NCBI RefSeq assembly: GCF_029978005.1
Contig: NZ_JARKOZ010000014.1
Location: 1 to 64,000, forward strand
DNA: 64,000 bases
Source: Solidesulfovibrio sp.
Lineage (GTDB): Bacteria > Desulfobacterota > Desulfovibrionia > Desulfovibrionales > Desulfovibrionaceae
Direction of reading: 5' to 3'
In this document: in pieces, positions 47,272 to 56,246 of the stretch
Layout: each line of letters begins with the position of its first letter
How positions within the stretch are numbered: position 1 is the stretch's first letter
The notes under the pieces: model-generated
Databases searched by the model: none
Seen by the model: the letters and a program-made list of their open reading frames with translations, nothing else
Told to the model about the DNA's origin: nothing
Program-made: the position numbers and the translations under genes

Positions 47272-48048
47272 GTGCGCGTCACCTTTGTCGGCGTGGGCGA
47301 GGCCTTTGACGAGGCCCTGCCCAACACGAGCCTTTTCGTGGAGGGGGAGGGAGGCGAGGGCCGGGCGGCCGTCCTGCTCGACTGCGGCTTCACGGCGGCG
47401 GCCGCGTATTTTGCCTGCCCGGCTCTGGCCGGGGCGGACCGGGAGGCAGGGCCGGACGCGGTCTGGATTTCCCATTTCCACGGCGACCACTTCCTCGGCC
47501 TGCCCTATCTTCTGGCCCGCTGGCACGAGGCCGGCCGGTCGCGCCCGCTGGCCGTTCGCGGCGGTCCCGGCGCGGCGGAGAAGATCGGCGCGGTTGTGGA
47601 TCTGGCTTACCCGAACCTGCGGGGCAAGCTCGGCTTTGCGCTCGCCGTGGCTGAGGTCGCCCCGGGGGTGCCGTTTTCCCTGGCCGGTTTCGCGGCCAAG
47701 GCGGCGATGACCGGGCACGGCGCGCCTTGTCTGGCGCTTCGTCTCCGGGTCGGGGAAAGGCGGCTTTATTACGGTGGCGACGGCGCGCCGACCGAGGCTT
47801 GCCGGGAGCTGGTCCGGGGCTGCGACGTCGTCGTGCAGGAGGCCTATGGCATCGCCGCCGGCGTGCCGGGCCACGGGTCGGTGGAAGAGGCGCTGGCGCT
47901 GGCGCGCGAGGCCGGGGCCGGGACGCTGGCCGTGGTCCACGTGCGCCGCGAGGTGCGCCGGGAGCGGGGCGGCGAGATTCGCCGCCGGCTGGCGGAATCG
48001 GGTTTGGCCGCCGTCATGCCCGAGCCTGGCGCGGTCATTGGGCCGTAG
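47272..48048 (+). CDS. Metallo-beta-lactamase fold hydrolase (RNase Z-like)
   Basis: 258 residues starting at GTG 47272, with AAGGAGGG upstream. The zinc motif is HFHGDH (WISHFHGDHFLGLP), with downstream ligands in AMTGHGAP, YYGGDGAP and a late VVHVRRE. The sequence lacks the exosite arm of true tRNase Z, so it is a short-form phosphodiesterase-like relative of unknown substrate. Its stop overlaps that of the convergent L,D-transpeptidase gene by 14 bp. Confidence 0.75.
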   Translation: MRVTFVGVGEAFDEALPNTSLFVEGEGGEGRAAVLLDCGFTAAAAYFACPALAGADREAGPDAVWISHFHGDHFLGLPYLLARWHEAGRSRPLAVRGGPGAAEKIGAVVDLAYPNLRGKLGFALAVAEVAPGVPFSLAGFAAKAAMTGHGAPCLALRLRVGERRLYYGGDGAPTEACRELVRGCDVVVQEAYGIAAGVPGHGSVEEALALAREAGAGTLAVVHVRREVRRERGGEIRRRLAESGLAAVMPEPGAVIGP

Positions 48049-49072
48049 TCGGGGCCTCGGGCACGGCGCGCGACGCGCTTTGGATGGCCGAGTCGCCCAC
48101 CACCAGGAAGCTGCCGGGGTGGGACACGGGCTGGCGGTCGGCCCGCAGGAGCCACAGGTCGCGGGCCTTTTCCTCGGCGGCGATCTTTTCATAGTGGCGG
48201 TCGAGGATGGAGCGGCGGTCGATGAAGGCGTTAGCCGCCGCGGAAACCCGCACGCAGCCCTTGGAGTCCGGGCCGCCCAGGCGCGGCTCGCCCTGGTCCG
48301 GGTCCGTGGCGTGCATGAGCAGGCGCATCTCGCTGTCGTAGACGCCCTGGCGGAACAGCCGGGGGGCCTGCTGGTAGCCGAAGTCCCAGACCCGGCTGCC
48401 CTTGGCCCCCAGTCCGCGCCAGCCCTTGGCGTTTTTCGTGCCTTCGGCCCGGTAGCCCCAGTGCTCGGGCAGGTGCTCGAACGCGCCCAGGGGCGTGAGA
48501 AAGGAGTCGTCGCCCGCGCGCAGCTTGCCCGAGGAGAAGAGGTCCGCGCCGAGCAGGGCCACATGCCGGCTGGCCGCGTCGTAATAGGCCAGGAAGATCA
48601 CCTGGGAGGCCGGGTTGCGGTCGGCGTAGACGAAGTACTGGCCGAGCGTCGGGTCCATGCCGGCGGCTTCCAGCTTGGCCAGGGCGTCGGCGCGGATGCG
48701 GTCGCGGTATTCCTGGGATGGGGCGGTCAGGAGGTCGACGCGGCGGCGGGCGTTCTTGCGGCCCACCCGGGCCAGGGTCCTGTCCGTGACGTCGCGGGCG
48801 AAGTCCCCGGCCACGGCGGCGAGCTCCAGGCGCAGGGCGGGATCGGTCAGGGGCGCGGTTTCCGCGTCGATATAGGCCGGGACATGGCTCGCGGCCAGGC
48901 CGTCTCCCTGAAACGGACCCAGGGCGGCCAGGAAAAGCGCCGCCAAAAGCGTCAGCCCCGCGCGTCGCGACAGACGAAAAAGCGGGCCCCCCGCTTCGGG
49001 GAAACCCGCTTTTGCAGTTCTTTCTCGCGACGTGCGGCCGGTTGGGTTAGAAAACCCGACGGCCTCCGGCAT
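48035..49072 (-). CDS. L,D-transpeptidase (YkuD) family protein
   Basis: 345 residues. A membrane or signal helix is at ~38-58. The catalytic signature near the end reads LMHATDPD...SKGCVRVS, the HxxxD / SxGCxR pattern with the nucleophilic cysteine. The family forms 3-3 crosslinks in peptidoglycan or attaches proteins to it. The start ATG at 49072 has GGAG upstream and overlaps the end of the NlpC/P60 gene by 26 bp, so the two wall enzymes are coupled. Confidence 0.82.
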   Translation of the reverse strand: MPEAVGFSNPTGRTSRERTAKAGFPEAGGPLFRLSRRAGLTLLAALFLAALGPFQGDGLAASHVPAYIDAETAPLTDPALRLELAAVAGDFARDVTDRTLARVGRKNARRRVDLLTAPSQEYRDRIRADALAKLEAAGMDPTLGQYFVYADRNPASQVIFLAYYDAASRHVALLGADLFSSGKLRAGDDSFLTPLGAFEHLPEHWGYRAEGTKNAKGWRGLGAKGSRVWDFGYQQAPRLFRQGVYDSEMRLLMHATDPDQGEPRLGGPDSKGCVRVSAAANAFIDRRSILDRHYEKIAAEEKARDLWLLRADRQPVSHPGSFLVVGDSAIQSASRAVPEAPTTAQ

Positions 49073-49742
49073 AATGCGTTCTCCAGTAGTCTTCGTCGAG
49101 GTGGCTGATGGTGACGGTCTTGCCGTTGCTGGCGCTGTGGATGAACTTGCCGTTTTCCAGATAGATGCCGACGTGATTGACGCCGCGCTTGGAGCGGAAG
49201 AACACGAGGTCGCCCTTGCGGAGGTTGCTCTTGGCGACTTCCTTGCCCACCTGGTACTGCTCGCGCGAGGAGCGCGGCAGATGGATGCCGTAGCGGTTGA
49301 AGACCCAGGTGGTGAATCCCGAGCAGTCGAAACCGGAATTGGGGTCGCAGCCGCCCGAGCGATAGCGCGTGCCGAGCTGCGTGTGGGCGGTGCGCAGCAT
49401 GCGTTCGTAGACGCTGCCCTTGCGCTGCACCGCGGCGGTTTCAAAAAGATTTTCGCTCAGGAGGCGGTCCGGGCTGGAAGCGACCTTGGGCGTCGTGCCG
49501 CCGAGGTCGAAAAGGTTGCCCGAGAGGAGATTTTGTTCGGCGTCCGCCTTGAGGCGCTCTTCCGGCGCGGCGGAGTTGGTGAGGAAGTTGTTTCTGGCGT
49601 TGAAGCCCTGGAATTCTTCGAACTGGTAGGAATAGGTTTTTTGTTTCGAGGTGCAGCCGGCCGCCAGAAGGGCCAGCAGGGTTACCAGGACAACCGGTTT
49701 GAGCTTGCGTATGGTGCGTGCGTGTGCGTGCGCGTCGGTCAA
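49047..49742 (-). CDS. NlpC/P60 family lipoprotein endopeptidase
   Basis: 231 residues. The start was set at TTG 49742 because AAGGAGAGAGGA lies directly upstream; longer in-frame starts lack a ribosome site. The lipoprotein signal ends in LLAAGC. The C-terminal NlpC/P60 domain has the catalytic cysteine in GFDCSGFTTW, histidine in NHVGIYL and a following HSAS. It cleaves peptidoglycan stem peptides at the outer membrane face. The linker between lipobox and catalytic domain is unusually Asn/Leu-rich (~30-100). Confidence 0.82.
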   Translation of the reverse strand: MTDAHAHARTIRKLKPVVLVTLLALLAAGCTSKQKTYSYQFEEFQGFNARNNFLTNSAAPEERLKADAEQNLLSGNLFDLGGTTPKVASSPDRLLSENLFETAAVQRKGSVYERMLRTAHTQLGTRYRSGGCDPNSGFDCSGFTTWVFNRYGIHLPRSSREQYQVGKEVAKSNLRKGDLVFFRSKRGVNHVGIYLENGKFIHSASNGKTVTISHLDEDYWRTHYAGGRRVF

Positions 49743-50013
49743 AATCCTCTCTCCTTGCTGGAGTTTGCTGGCCGGGGCCGCGTCCACGTGACGGAAAAAA
49801 CCGATCCATCCGTGGGCCGAACGCCCGCGCAGCTTTCTTCGCGTTGACGAACGCGAAACACCTGCTACAATCACCCGCTTTGCCACGGAAGGTAGGACAC
49901 CGTTTAAGAGAATTGAAATTTGAAGTCAAGGCTGATTTTACAATTTAATAATTTGAAAAGTAACGATTCGCCGGCCGGGTCGGGGATTGCCTTCCCTCCG
50001 GGATTGGGGAACC

Positions 50014-51582
50014 ATGGGGAAGATGAGGGTACGCTTTTCCGTGGAGGACCCGCAAGGGGCGCGCGAGGTCCCGGCCGCGCCCGGGGAGACCCTGGCCGGG
50101 GCCCTTTTTCGTGCCGGATGCTACGTCGGCGCGCCCCTTTGCGCCGGCCTGGGCCGTTGCGGCCGCTGCCGCGTGCGCTACCTTGCCGATCCGCCCGAAC
50201 CCTTGCCCGCCGAAACCCGGCGTCTCGGCGAAAAAGCCGTGGCCGGGGGCTGGCGGCTGTCCTGCCTGCGGCCGGCCCTTGGCGGCGAACGCCTGGAGGT
50301 CGGCGATCCCGGACCGTCGCCGGCCTACGACCGGGTGGGCGAAATCGCCGGCCGCGCCGGAGACGGGGTGCTCGGCCTGGCCGTGGACCTCGGCACCACG
50401 GGCCTGGCCTGGCGCATCCTCGACCGCGCAACCGGCGTAGTCGCGGCCGAGGGGCGCGGGGTCAATCCCCAGCTCGGCGCGGGCGGCGACGTGGTCTCCC
50501 GCCTGGCCTTCGCCCTCTCGCCCGGCGGCGCGGACTACCTGCGCGGCCTGGTCCTCGACGTCCTGGCCCGCAAGGCCGCCCTGGCCGGCGACCGCCTCGA
50601 CGGGCTGTGCCTGGCCGGCAACCCGGCCATGGTCTCGATCCTGTGCGGCAAGTCCCTTGCCGGCCTGGCCCGTGCGCCCTACGCCCTGGCCTGGGCAGGC
50701 GGCGAGACGGTCGCCCTGGGGCGCGGCCTGCCCCCGGCCTACGTGCCGCCGCTGCTCGGGCCCTTCGTCGGCGCGGACATAAGCGCCGGCCTGACCGCGC
50801 TTTTGCGCCGCGCCCCGGCCTTTCCCTTCCTCCTGGCCGACCTCGGCACCAACGCCGAGATGGTCCTTGCCCTGGCCCCGGACCGCTTCCTGGCCGCCAG
50901 CGCCCCGCTCGGGCCGGCGCTCGAGGGTGTGGGCCTCTCCCACGGGGCCTTGGCCGGGCCGGGCGTGGTCGTCTCCTTCGATCTCGCCCCCACGGGGCTG
51001 GTTCCGGTGTTTTTCGAGGGCAGGGAAGCCGCCGGCCCGGCGCGCGGCATCGCCGGGCCGGGCTACCTGCGCCTGGCTGCCACCCTGCGCGAGCAGGGCG
51101 TGCTTGACGCCGACGGCCGTTTCGCCCAAAACGCGGCCCCGACCCCGCTCGGCGAACGCCTGCGCCGCCAGCTCGGCCGCGAGGGCGGCGAGGCCTATTT
51201 TCCCGTGGCCGGCGGCCGCCTTTACGCCTCGGACGTGGAGGAGCTGCTCAAGGTCAAGGCGGCCTGCAACCTGGCCGTGGCCGCGCTTTTGCGCGCCGCC
51301 GGCTGCGGCACGGCCGCCCTGGACGCGGTCTACCTGGCCGGGGCCTTCGGGGCCAAGGTGTCGGCCGAGGCCCTGGAAACCCTGGGGTTTTTCCCGCCGG
51401 GACTGGCGGCGCGCCTGCGGATCGCCGGCAACCTCTCCCTGGAGGGGGCCTCGCTTTTCCTGACCGACCCCGGCAGCCGGGACGCGGCCGAGGCTCTGCC
51501 CGGCCGCACGACGATCGTGCCCCTTGTGCCCGACGCAGGGGAATCCTTCATCTCCAGGATGGTTTTCGCCTATGTGCCCTGA
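50014..51582 (+). CDS. ASKHA-domain 2Fe-2S protein (RACo-like corrinoid activator)
   Basis: 522 residues. The N-terminal ferredoxin-like domain has C43-x5-C49-x2-C52 and C84 for a 2Fe-2S cluster. A large ASKHA ATPase domain follows, with phosphate loops DLGTTGLAWRI and DLGTNAEMVLA. This is the layout of reductive activators of corrinoid methyltransferases (RACo/RamA-like, DUF4445). It would use ATP to reduce Co(II) to Co(I) in a methyl-transfer protein; no methyltransferase or corrinoid protein gene is adjacent. The start ATG at 50014 has GGGGA upstream; ATG 50023 is an alternative. It overlaps the next gene by 11 bp. Confidence 0.8.
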   Translation: MGKMRVRFSVEDPQGAREVPAAPGETLAGALFRAGCYVGAPLCAGLGRCGRCRVRYLADPPEPLPAETRRLGEKAVAGGWRLSCLRPALGGERLEVGDPGPSPAYDRVGEIAGRAGDGVLGLAVDLGTTGLAWRILDRATGVVAAEGRGVNPQLGAGGDVVSRLAFALSPGGADYLRGLVLDVLARKAALAGDRLDGLCLAGNPAMVSILCGKSLAGLARAPYALAWAGGETVALGRGLPPAYVPPLLGPFVGADISAGLTALLRRAPAFPFLLADLGTNAEMVLALAPDRFLAASAPLGPALEGVGLSHGALAGPGVVVSFDLAPTGLVPVFFEGREAAGPARGIAGPGYLRLAATLREQGVLDADGRFAQNAAPTPLGERLRRQLGREGGEAYFPVAGGRLYASDVEELLKVKAACNLAVAALLRAAGCGTAALDAVYLAGAFGAKVSAEALETLGFFPPGLAARLRIAGNLSLEGASLFLTDPGSRDAAEALPGRTTIVPLVPDAGESFISRMVFAYVP

Positions 51583-53023
51583 TTCCCCGATCCCGGCCGC
51601 CGCGCCGGCCCGCCGGCTCTTTCCGCCGCTTTCCCCGGAGACGGTCGCGGCCCTGGCGGCCTATCCCGGCATCCTGCGCCGGGAGCTCGGCCTCACCCCG
51701 GGCATGGAACGAGCCCTGCCGCGAAGCGTGCGCGACCTGTCCCTGTCCCTGACCGCCGAGCGCGAGGGCGGGCCCAAGCCCGGCTACCTGGGCGACCCGC
51801 GTACCCTGGCCGCCTACGCCTGGTATTTTTTGCCCTGGAACATCCTGCGGTTGTCGCGCCTGCTGCCGGCCCTGCCGCTGGACCTGCCCGACGACGGCCT
51901 CGTGTGCGACCTGGGAGCCGGGCCGCTGACCTTTCTCCAGGCCCTTTGGCTGTCGCGGCCGGATTTGCGGGCCAAGCGGCTCCGGTTTCTGTGCGTGGAC
52001 CGCTCGCGCCGGGCGCTCGATCTCGGGCTGGGCCTTTTCCGCGGCCTGGCCGGCTTCGACCCGGCCGCGCCCGACGCGCCCTGGCGCGTGCGCCTGCTGC
52101 GGGGGGAGTACTGGCAGGGCCTGACCGAGGGCGCGTCGCTTATCGCCATGGTCAACGTGGCCAACGAGCTGGCCGGCGCCGGCCGCGAGCCGCTGGATGT
52201 CCGCATGGAGCGCCTGGCCGGGCAGTTGGCCGATTCCCTGGCCCCGGGCGGCCGGACCCTGGTGGTGGAGCCCGGGACGCGCCTGGGCTGGCGGTGTCTG
52301 CTCGGGCTTCGCGAGGCTTTTCTGGAGATGGGGCTTGGGCTCGACGCGCCCTGTCCCCACGGCCGGGAATGCTCCCTGGTCGCCGGCCGCACCCGGGCCT
52401 GGTGCCATTTCACCATGTCCCCGGCCGGCGCGCCGGACTGGCTGACCGGGCTGTCCGCCCGGGCCCGGCTCGGCAAGGAGCGCCTGAGTCTGTCGTTTCT
52501 GCTGGCCGTGGGCGCGCCCCCGGCCTTTCCTGAAAACGTCGCCCGTGTGGTGTCCGGGGCCTTCTCCCTGGCCGACGCGCCCGGCGCGGCGGTCTACGGC
52601 TGCTCGCAGCGGGGGCTTGTGGTGCTGCACGCCCCGGACGGCCGCGCCCCGCGTCCTGGCGACGCCGTGGAGCTGCCGCTTACTGCCGACGCCCCGCGCG
52701 ACGCCAAGTCCGGCGCGCCGCGCCTGGTCCTGCCCGGCCACGACCGGCCCAAGGAAGGGGAGGGCGCAGCGCCTGCGAGGGCTCGGGAGGGCGCGCGCCC
52801 GGACAGGGAAGGAGAGCGCCCCGGCCAAGGGGCCGGCCGTCCCGTCCGCAAAGGGCCCCCGGGGCCGGGGGCGCCGGCGCGGCCCGGGAAAAAGCCCCGC
52901 GCGCCGCGTCCGGCCCGAAGCGGCGGCGATGCCGGGCCGCGCCCCAAGGCCGGCGGCAAGCCCGGTCCGGCCCGGTCCGGCCCGCGAAACGCGCCAGGCA
53001 AAAAAGGACCGAAGCATGGATGA
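51572..53023 (+). CDS. Rsm22-like small-subunit ribosomal methyltransferase with basic tail
   Basis: 483 residues. A Rossmann-type methyltransferase core (~20-290) has the SAM loop VCDLGAGPLTF, and a later Cys segment CPHGRECSL...WCHF matches the metal-binding region of Rsm22 proteins, which act on the small ribosomal subunit. Residues ~375-483 form a low-complexity tail of Pro, Gly, Arg, Lys and Ala, likely disordered and RNA-binding. The ATG lies inside the previous gene. Its 3' end overlaps lipA by 8 bp. Confidence 0.72.
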   Translation: MCPDSPIPAAAPARRLFPPLSPETVAALAAYPGILRRELGLTPGMERALPRSVRDLSLSLTAEREGGPKPGYLGDPRTLAAYAWYFLPWNILRLSRLLPALPLDLPDDGLVCDLGAGPLTFLQALWLSRPDLRAKRLRFLCVDRSRRALDLGLGLFRGLAGFDPAAPDAPWRVRLLRGEYWQGLTEGASLIAMVNVANELAGAGREPLDVRMERLAGQLADSLAPGGRTLVVEPGTRLGWRCLLGLREAFLEMGLGLDAPCPHGRECSLVAGRTRAWCHFTMSPAGAPDWLTGLSARARLGKERLSLSFLLAVGAPPAFPENVARVVSGAFSLADAPGAAVYGCSQRGLVVLHAPDGRAPRPGDAVELPLTADAPRDAKSGAPRLVLPGHDRPKEGEGAAPARAREGARPDREGERPGQGAGRPVRKGPPGPGAPARPGKKPRAPRPARSGGDAGPRPKAGGKPGPARSGPRNAPGKKGPKHG

Positions 53024-53927
53024 TCTTGAAAATAAGTCACGAAAAGCCCAGACCGCCGGCCGCCTGCCGCCCTGGCTGCGGGTGAAGCTCCCGGGCGACG
53101 CCGGTTTCGCCGCCACGGCCCACGCCGTGGCCGACGCGGGCCTGCGCACGGTCTGCCGCGGGGCGCGCTGCCCCAACATCTTCGAGTGCTTCTCCAAGGG
53201 CACGGCCACCTTCCTCATCCTCGGCGGCGTGTGCACGCGCGGCTGCGCCTTCTGCAACATCGAGGCGGGCAGGCCCGATCCGGTCGACCCCGACGAGCCG
53301 GCGCGCCTGGGCCGGGCCGTGGCCGAGCTTGGCCTGGCCCACGCCGTCGTCACCTCCGTCACCCGCGACGACCTGCCCGACGGCGGGGCGGCCCAGTTCG
53401 CGGCCGCCATCCGCGCCGTGCGCGAAGCCGTGCCCGCGGCCACGGTGGAGGTGCTCACCCCGGACTTCCGGGGCGATTTCGCCGCCCTGGACGTGGTGCT
53501 GGCGGCCGGGCCGGACGTCTACAACCACAACGTGGAGACCGTGCCGCGCCTGTACCCCACGGCCCGGGCCGGGGCGGACTACGCCCGCAGCCTGTCCGTG
53601 CTGGCCAGGGCGGCGCGCCTCGGCCGGTCCGTGGTCAAAAGCGGCCTCATGGTCGGACTCGGCGAAACCGCGGACGAGCTCGAGGCGACCTTCCGTGATC
53701 TGGCCGGGGCCGGCTGCCGCATGGTCACGGTGGGACAATACCTGCGGCCGTCGCGGCGCAACCTGCCCGTGGCCCGCTATGTGCCGCCCGAGGAGTTCGA
53801 GGCCCTGGCCGCGCTCGGCCGCCGGTGCGGCATCGCCGAGATGGCCTGCGCTCCGTTGGTCCGCAGCTCCTACAAGGCCGGCCAGGCGGCCTCGCTGGCG
53901 GCGGTTCGCGGTTGTCCGCGTTCCTGA
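53016..53927 (+). CDS. lipA: Lipoyl synthase
   Basis: 303 residues. The auxiliary cluster motif CRGARCPNIFEC near the N-terminus supplies the sacrificial sulfur, and the radical-SAM motif CTRGCAFC follows. The C-terminal RSSYKA is the conserved serine that ligates the auxiliary cluster. It inserts two sulfurs into protein-bound octanoyl groups. The start ATG at 53016 has AAAAAGGA upstream and overlaps the Rsm22-like gene. No lipB is adjacent. Confidence 0.95.
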   Translation: MDDLENKSRKAQTAGRLPPWLRVKLPGDAGFAATAHAVADAGLRTVCRGARCPNIFECFSKGTATFLILGGVCTRGCAFCNIEAGRPDPVDPDEPARLGRAVAELGLAHAVVTSVTRDDLPDGGAAQFAAAIRAVREAVPAATVEVLTPDFRGDFAALDVVLAAGPDVYNHNVETVPRLYPTARAGADYARSLSVLARAARLGRSVVKSGLMVGLGETADELEATFRDLAGAGCRMVTVGQYLRPSRRNLPVARYVPPEEFEALAALGRRCGIAEMACAPLVRSSYKAGQAASLAAVRGCPRS

Positions 53928-53997
53928 AATGGGGTAGGGACTCGGCACCTTCTGCATCCAAAACGTACCGAATGCCTATAGTCATGGGAGGTCCCGC

Positions 53998-54561
53998 GTG
54001 GAGGTGTCACAAACCGGCATCCCCGGGCTTGTCGTCGTCAAGCCCAGGGTTTTCGGGGACAACCGTGGTTTCTTTCTGGAGACCCACAGCCGCAAGGCCT
54101 TTGCCGCGGCTGGCCTCGATTACGATTTCGTCCAGGACAACCACGCCCGCTCGGGACCGAGGGGCGTGTTGCGCGGCCTGCACTTCCAGCGTCCGCCGGC
54201 CACCCAGGCCAAGCTCGTGTGGGTGGTGCGCGGCGCGGTCTTCGACGTGGCCGTGGACCTGCGCGTCGGCTCGCCGACCTACAAGAAGTGGTACGGCATC
54301 GAGCTGACCGAGGACAATTTCCTGCGCCTCATGGTCCCGCGCGGCTTCGCCCACGGCTATGTCACGCTCACGGAAAACGCCGAGTTCATGTACAAGGTCG
54401 ACGCGCTCTACGCGCCCGCCGAGGACGGCGGCATCGCCTGGAACGATCCCGAGATCGGCGTGGCCTGGCCCGTCACGGATCCCGTCCTTTCGGAAAAGGA
54501 CGCCAGGCAGCCGCGTCTGGCCGAAATCGGCTCGCCTTTCGTCTACTCCGAACCCGCCTAA
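53998..54561 (+). CDS. rfbC: dTDP-4-dehydrorhamnose 3,5-epimerase
   Basis: 187 residues from a GTG start with GGGAGG upstream. Hallmarks are DNRGFFLETH-type opening (VFGDNRGFF), the catalytic histidine in LRGLHFQRPPATQ, VFDVAVDLR and PRGFAHGYVTL. It epimerises dTDP-4-keto-6-deoxyglucose on the way to dTDP-rhamnose. rfbA, rfbB and rfbD are not adjacent. It is followed 9 bp later by manC, so both supply activated sugars for surface polysaccharide. A TATAGT at about 53977 could be its -10 element. Confidence 0.93.
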   Translation: MEVSQTGIPGLVVVKPRVFGDNRGFFLETHSRKAFAAAGLDYDFVQDNHARSGPRGVLRGLHFQRPPATQAKLVWVVRGAVFDVAVDLRVGSPTYKKWYGIELTEDNFLRLMVPRGFAHGYVTLTENAEFMYKVDALYAPAEDGGIAWNDPEIGVAWPVTDPVLSEKDARQPRLAEIGSPFVYSEPA

Positions 54562-54570
54562 GGAACATCC

Positions 54571-56010
54571 ATGGACACCGCCCAAAACGCCGCCGACGCG
54601 AACCGTTACGCCATCGTGCTGGCCGGCGGCTCGGGAACGCGTCTTTGGCCGCTTTCCCGCACGCTTTTGCCCAAACAGCTCCTCGACCTCGGCGACGGCG
54701 CGACCCTGCTCCAGTCCACGGTGGCCCGCGTGGCCGGAGCCTTCGACGCCGAGCGCCTCTACGTCGTCACCAACGAGGAGCACGTCTTCGAGGTGCGCTC
54801 CCAGCTCAAGGGTCTCCTGCCCCAGGCCGTGGCCCATGTCCTGGCCGAGCCCGTGGGCCGCAACACCCTGCCCGCCATCCTGCTGGCCCTGGAGCCCATC
54901 GTCGCCGCCGACCCCGATGCCGTGGTCGGCGTCTTCCCGGCCGACCACCGCATCGACGACCGGCCGGCCTGGACCGCGGCCATGGACCGCGCCTGCGCCC
55001 TGGCCGGGGAGGGCTGGTTCGTCACCTTCGGCATCCCGCCGCGAAGCCCCGAGACCGGCTACGGCTACATCCACCGGGGCGAGTCCCTGGGGGAGGGGGC
55101 CTACGCCGTGTCGGGATTCACCGAGAAGCCCGACCTGACCACGGCCGGGAAGCTCCTGGCCGGGGGCGAGCATTTCTGGAACAGCGGCATGTTCGTGTTT
55201 CGGGCCGACGTGTTCCTGGAGGCCGTGGCCGTCCACGCCCCGGAATTTCACGTTTGGTGGCAGGCGCGCGAGGAGCGGCCCCTGACCGGAGGCTACACCT
55301 TCCTGCCGGACATGTCCGTGGACTACGGCGTGGTCGAGAAGATGGGCCGCATCGCCATGGTCGAGGCCCCCTTCGACTGGGACGACCTGGGCAGTTGGGA
55401 GGCGCTCTACCGCCTGGGCGAGAAGGACGCTTCGGGCTGCGTGGTCCAGGGCGAGGTGTTGGCGCTCGACTGCGCGGACTCGCTTTTCTTCTCCCAGGGC
55501 AGCTCCCTGGCCGTGGCCGGGGTCAAGGACATGATCGTCATCCAGACCCGCGACGCGACGCTCGTGTGCCCGGTGTCCGAGGCCCAGCGGGTCAAGGACG
55601 TGGTGGGCGCGCTCAAGTCCCAGGGGAGCAAGCTCGTGGAGGCCCACGTCACGGTGCGCCGGCCCTGGGGCAGCTACACCGTGCTCGAGGGCGGCCCGGG
55701 CTACAAGATCAAGCGCATCGAGGTGCCGCCGGCCGGCCGGCTGTCGCTGCAGATGCACCACCACCGCAGCGAGCACTGGGTGGTGGTCTCGGGCACGGCC
55801 CTGGTCCAGATCGGCGAGGAGGAGCGGCTGCTCACCGAAAACCAGTCCGTGGACATCCCCAAGGGGGCCAAGCACCGGCTGTCCAATCCGGGCAAGGTGC
55901 CGGTGGAGATCATCGAGATCCAGTCCGGTCCGTATCTGGAGGAGGACGACATCGTGCGCTTCGACGACGTCTACGGCCGCAAGGTCGGGGGCGGCGGCGC
56001 GGGGTCGTGA
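54571..56010 (+). CDS. manC: Mannose-1-phosphate guanylyltransferase / mannose-6-phosphate isomerase
   Basis: 479 residues, type II bifunctional enzyme. The N-terminal nucleotidyltransferase has AGGSGTRLWPLSR and KPKQ-like LLPKQ in the first 35 residues and the FTEKPDL motif. The C-terminal cupin isomerase has PWGSYTVLEGG, LQMHHHRSEHWVVV and the zinc-binding glutamate and histidines. It makes GDP-mannose from mannose or fructose phosphates. Start ATG has AAGGAA upstream. Full family length. Confidence 0.95.
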   Translation: MDTAQNAADANRYAIVLAGGSGTRLWPLSRTLLPKQLLDLGDGATLLQSTVARVAGAFDAERLYVVTNEEHVFEVRSQLKGLLPQAVAHVLAEPVGRNTLPAILLALEPIVAADPDAVVGVFPADHRIDDRPAWTAAMDRACALAGEGWFVTFGIPPRSPETGYGYIHRGESLGEGAYAVSGFTEKPDLTTAGKLLAGGEHFWNSGMFVFRADVFLEAVAVHAPEFHVWWQAREERPLTGGYTFLPDMSVDYGVVEKMGRIAMVEAPFDWDDLGSWEALYRLGEKDASGCVVQGEVLALDCADSLFFSQGSSLAVAGVKDMIVIQTRDATLVCPVSEAQRVKDVVGALKSQGSKLVEAHVTVRRPWGSYTVLEGGPGYKIKRIEVPPAGRLSLQMHHHRSEHWVVVSGTALVQIGEEERLLTENQSVDIPKGAKHRLSNPGKVPVEIIEIQSGPYLEEDDIVRFDDVYGRKVGGGGAGS

Positions 56011-56057
56011 GGCGGCGTCCCTCGATGACGGGGATTCGTGAATTTTTTCATTAAACC

Positions 56058-56087
56058 TTGACACGGAAGTTGCGGCCTGGGTAAAAA
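56058..56087 (+). promoter_or_regulatory. Candidate sigma-70 promoter for qrc
   Basis: TTGACA (56058-56063) is followed after 18 bases by TAAAAA (56082-56087). The -35 is perfect and the -10 is fair. It leaves a leader of about 150 bases before qrcA, in which nothing else was recognised. Confidence 0.5.
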
Positions 56088-56246
56088 GCGCGGTGCGGCG
56101 CTCCCGTCCGGGGTGAGGGGATTGCCCCCGGGCAAAGGACGCGCCTCGCTCGCATCACATCATTTTCCGGCCGTGCCCCGGGGGACGGCGGACGTCGCGC
56201 GGGTTTCGCGCGGGGTTAACCAGCAACGGCAATGGGCAGGGGAAGT

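Noticed and set aside
46081-48048. Plus-strand frame extending the metallo-hydrolase upstream by about 400 codons
   Set aside because: The extension is antisense to the acyltransferase gene; the GTG at 47272 has a strong ribosome site and begins the conserved fold.
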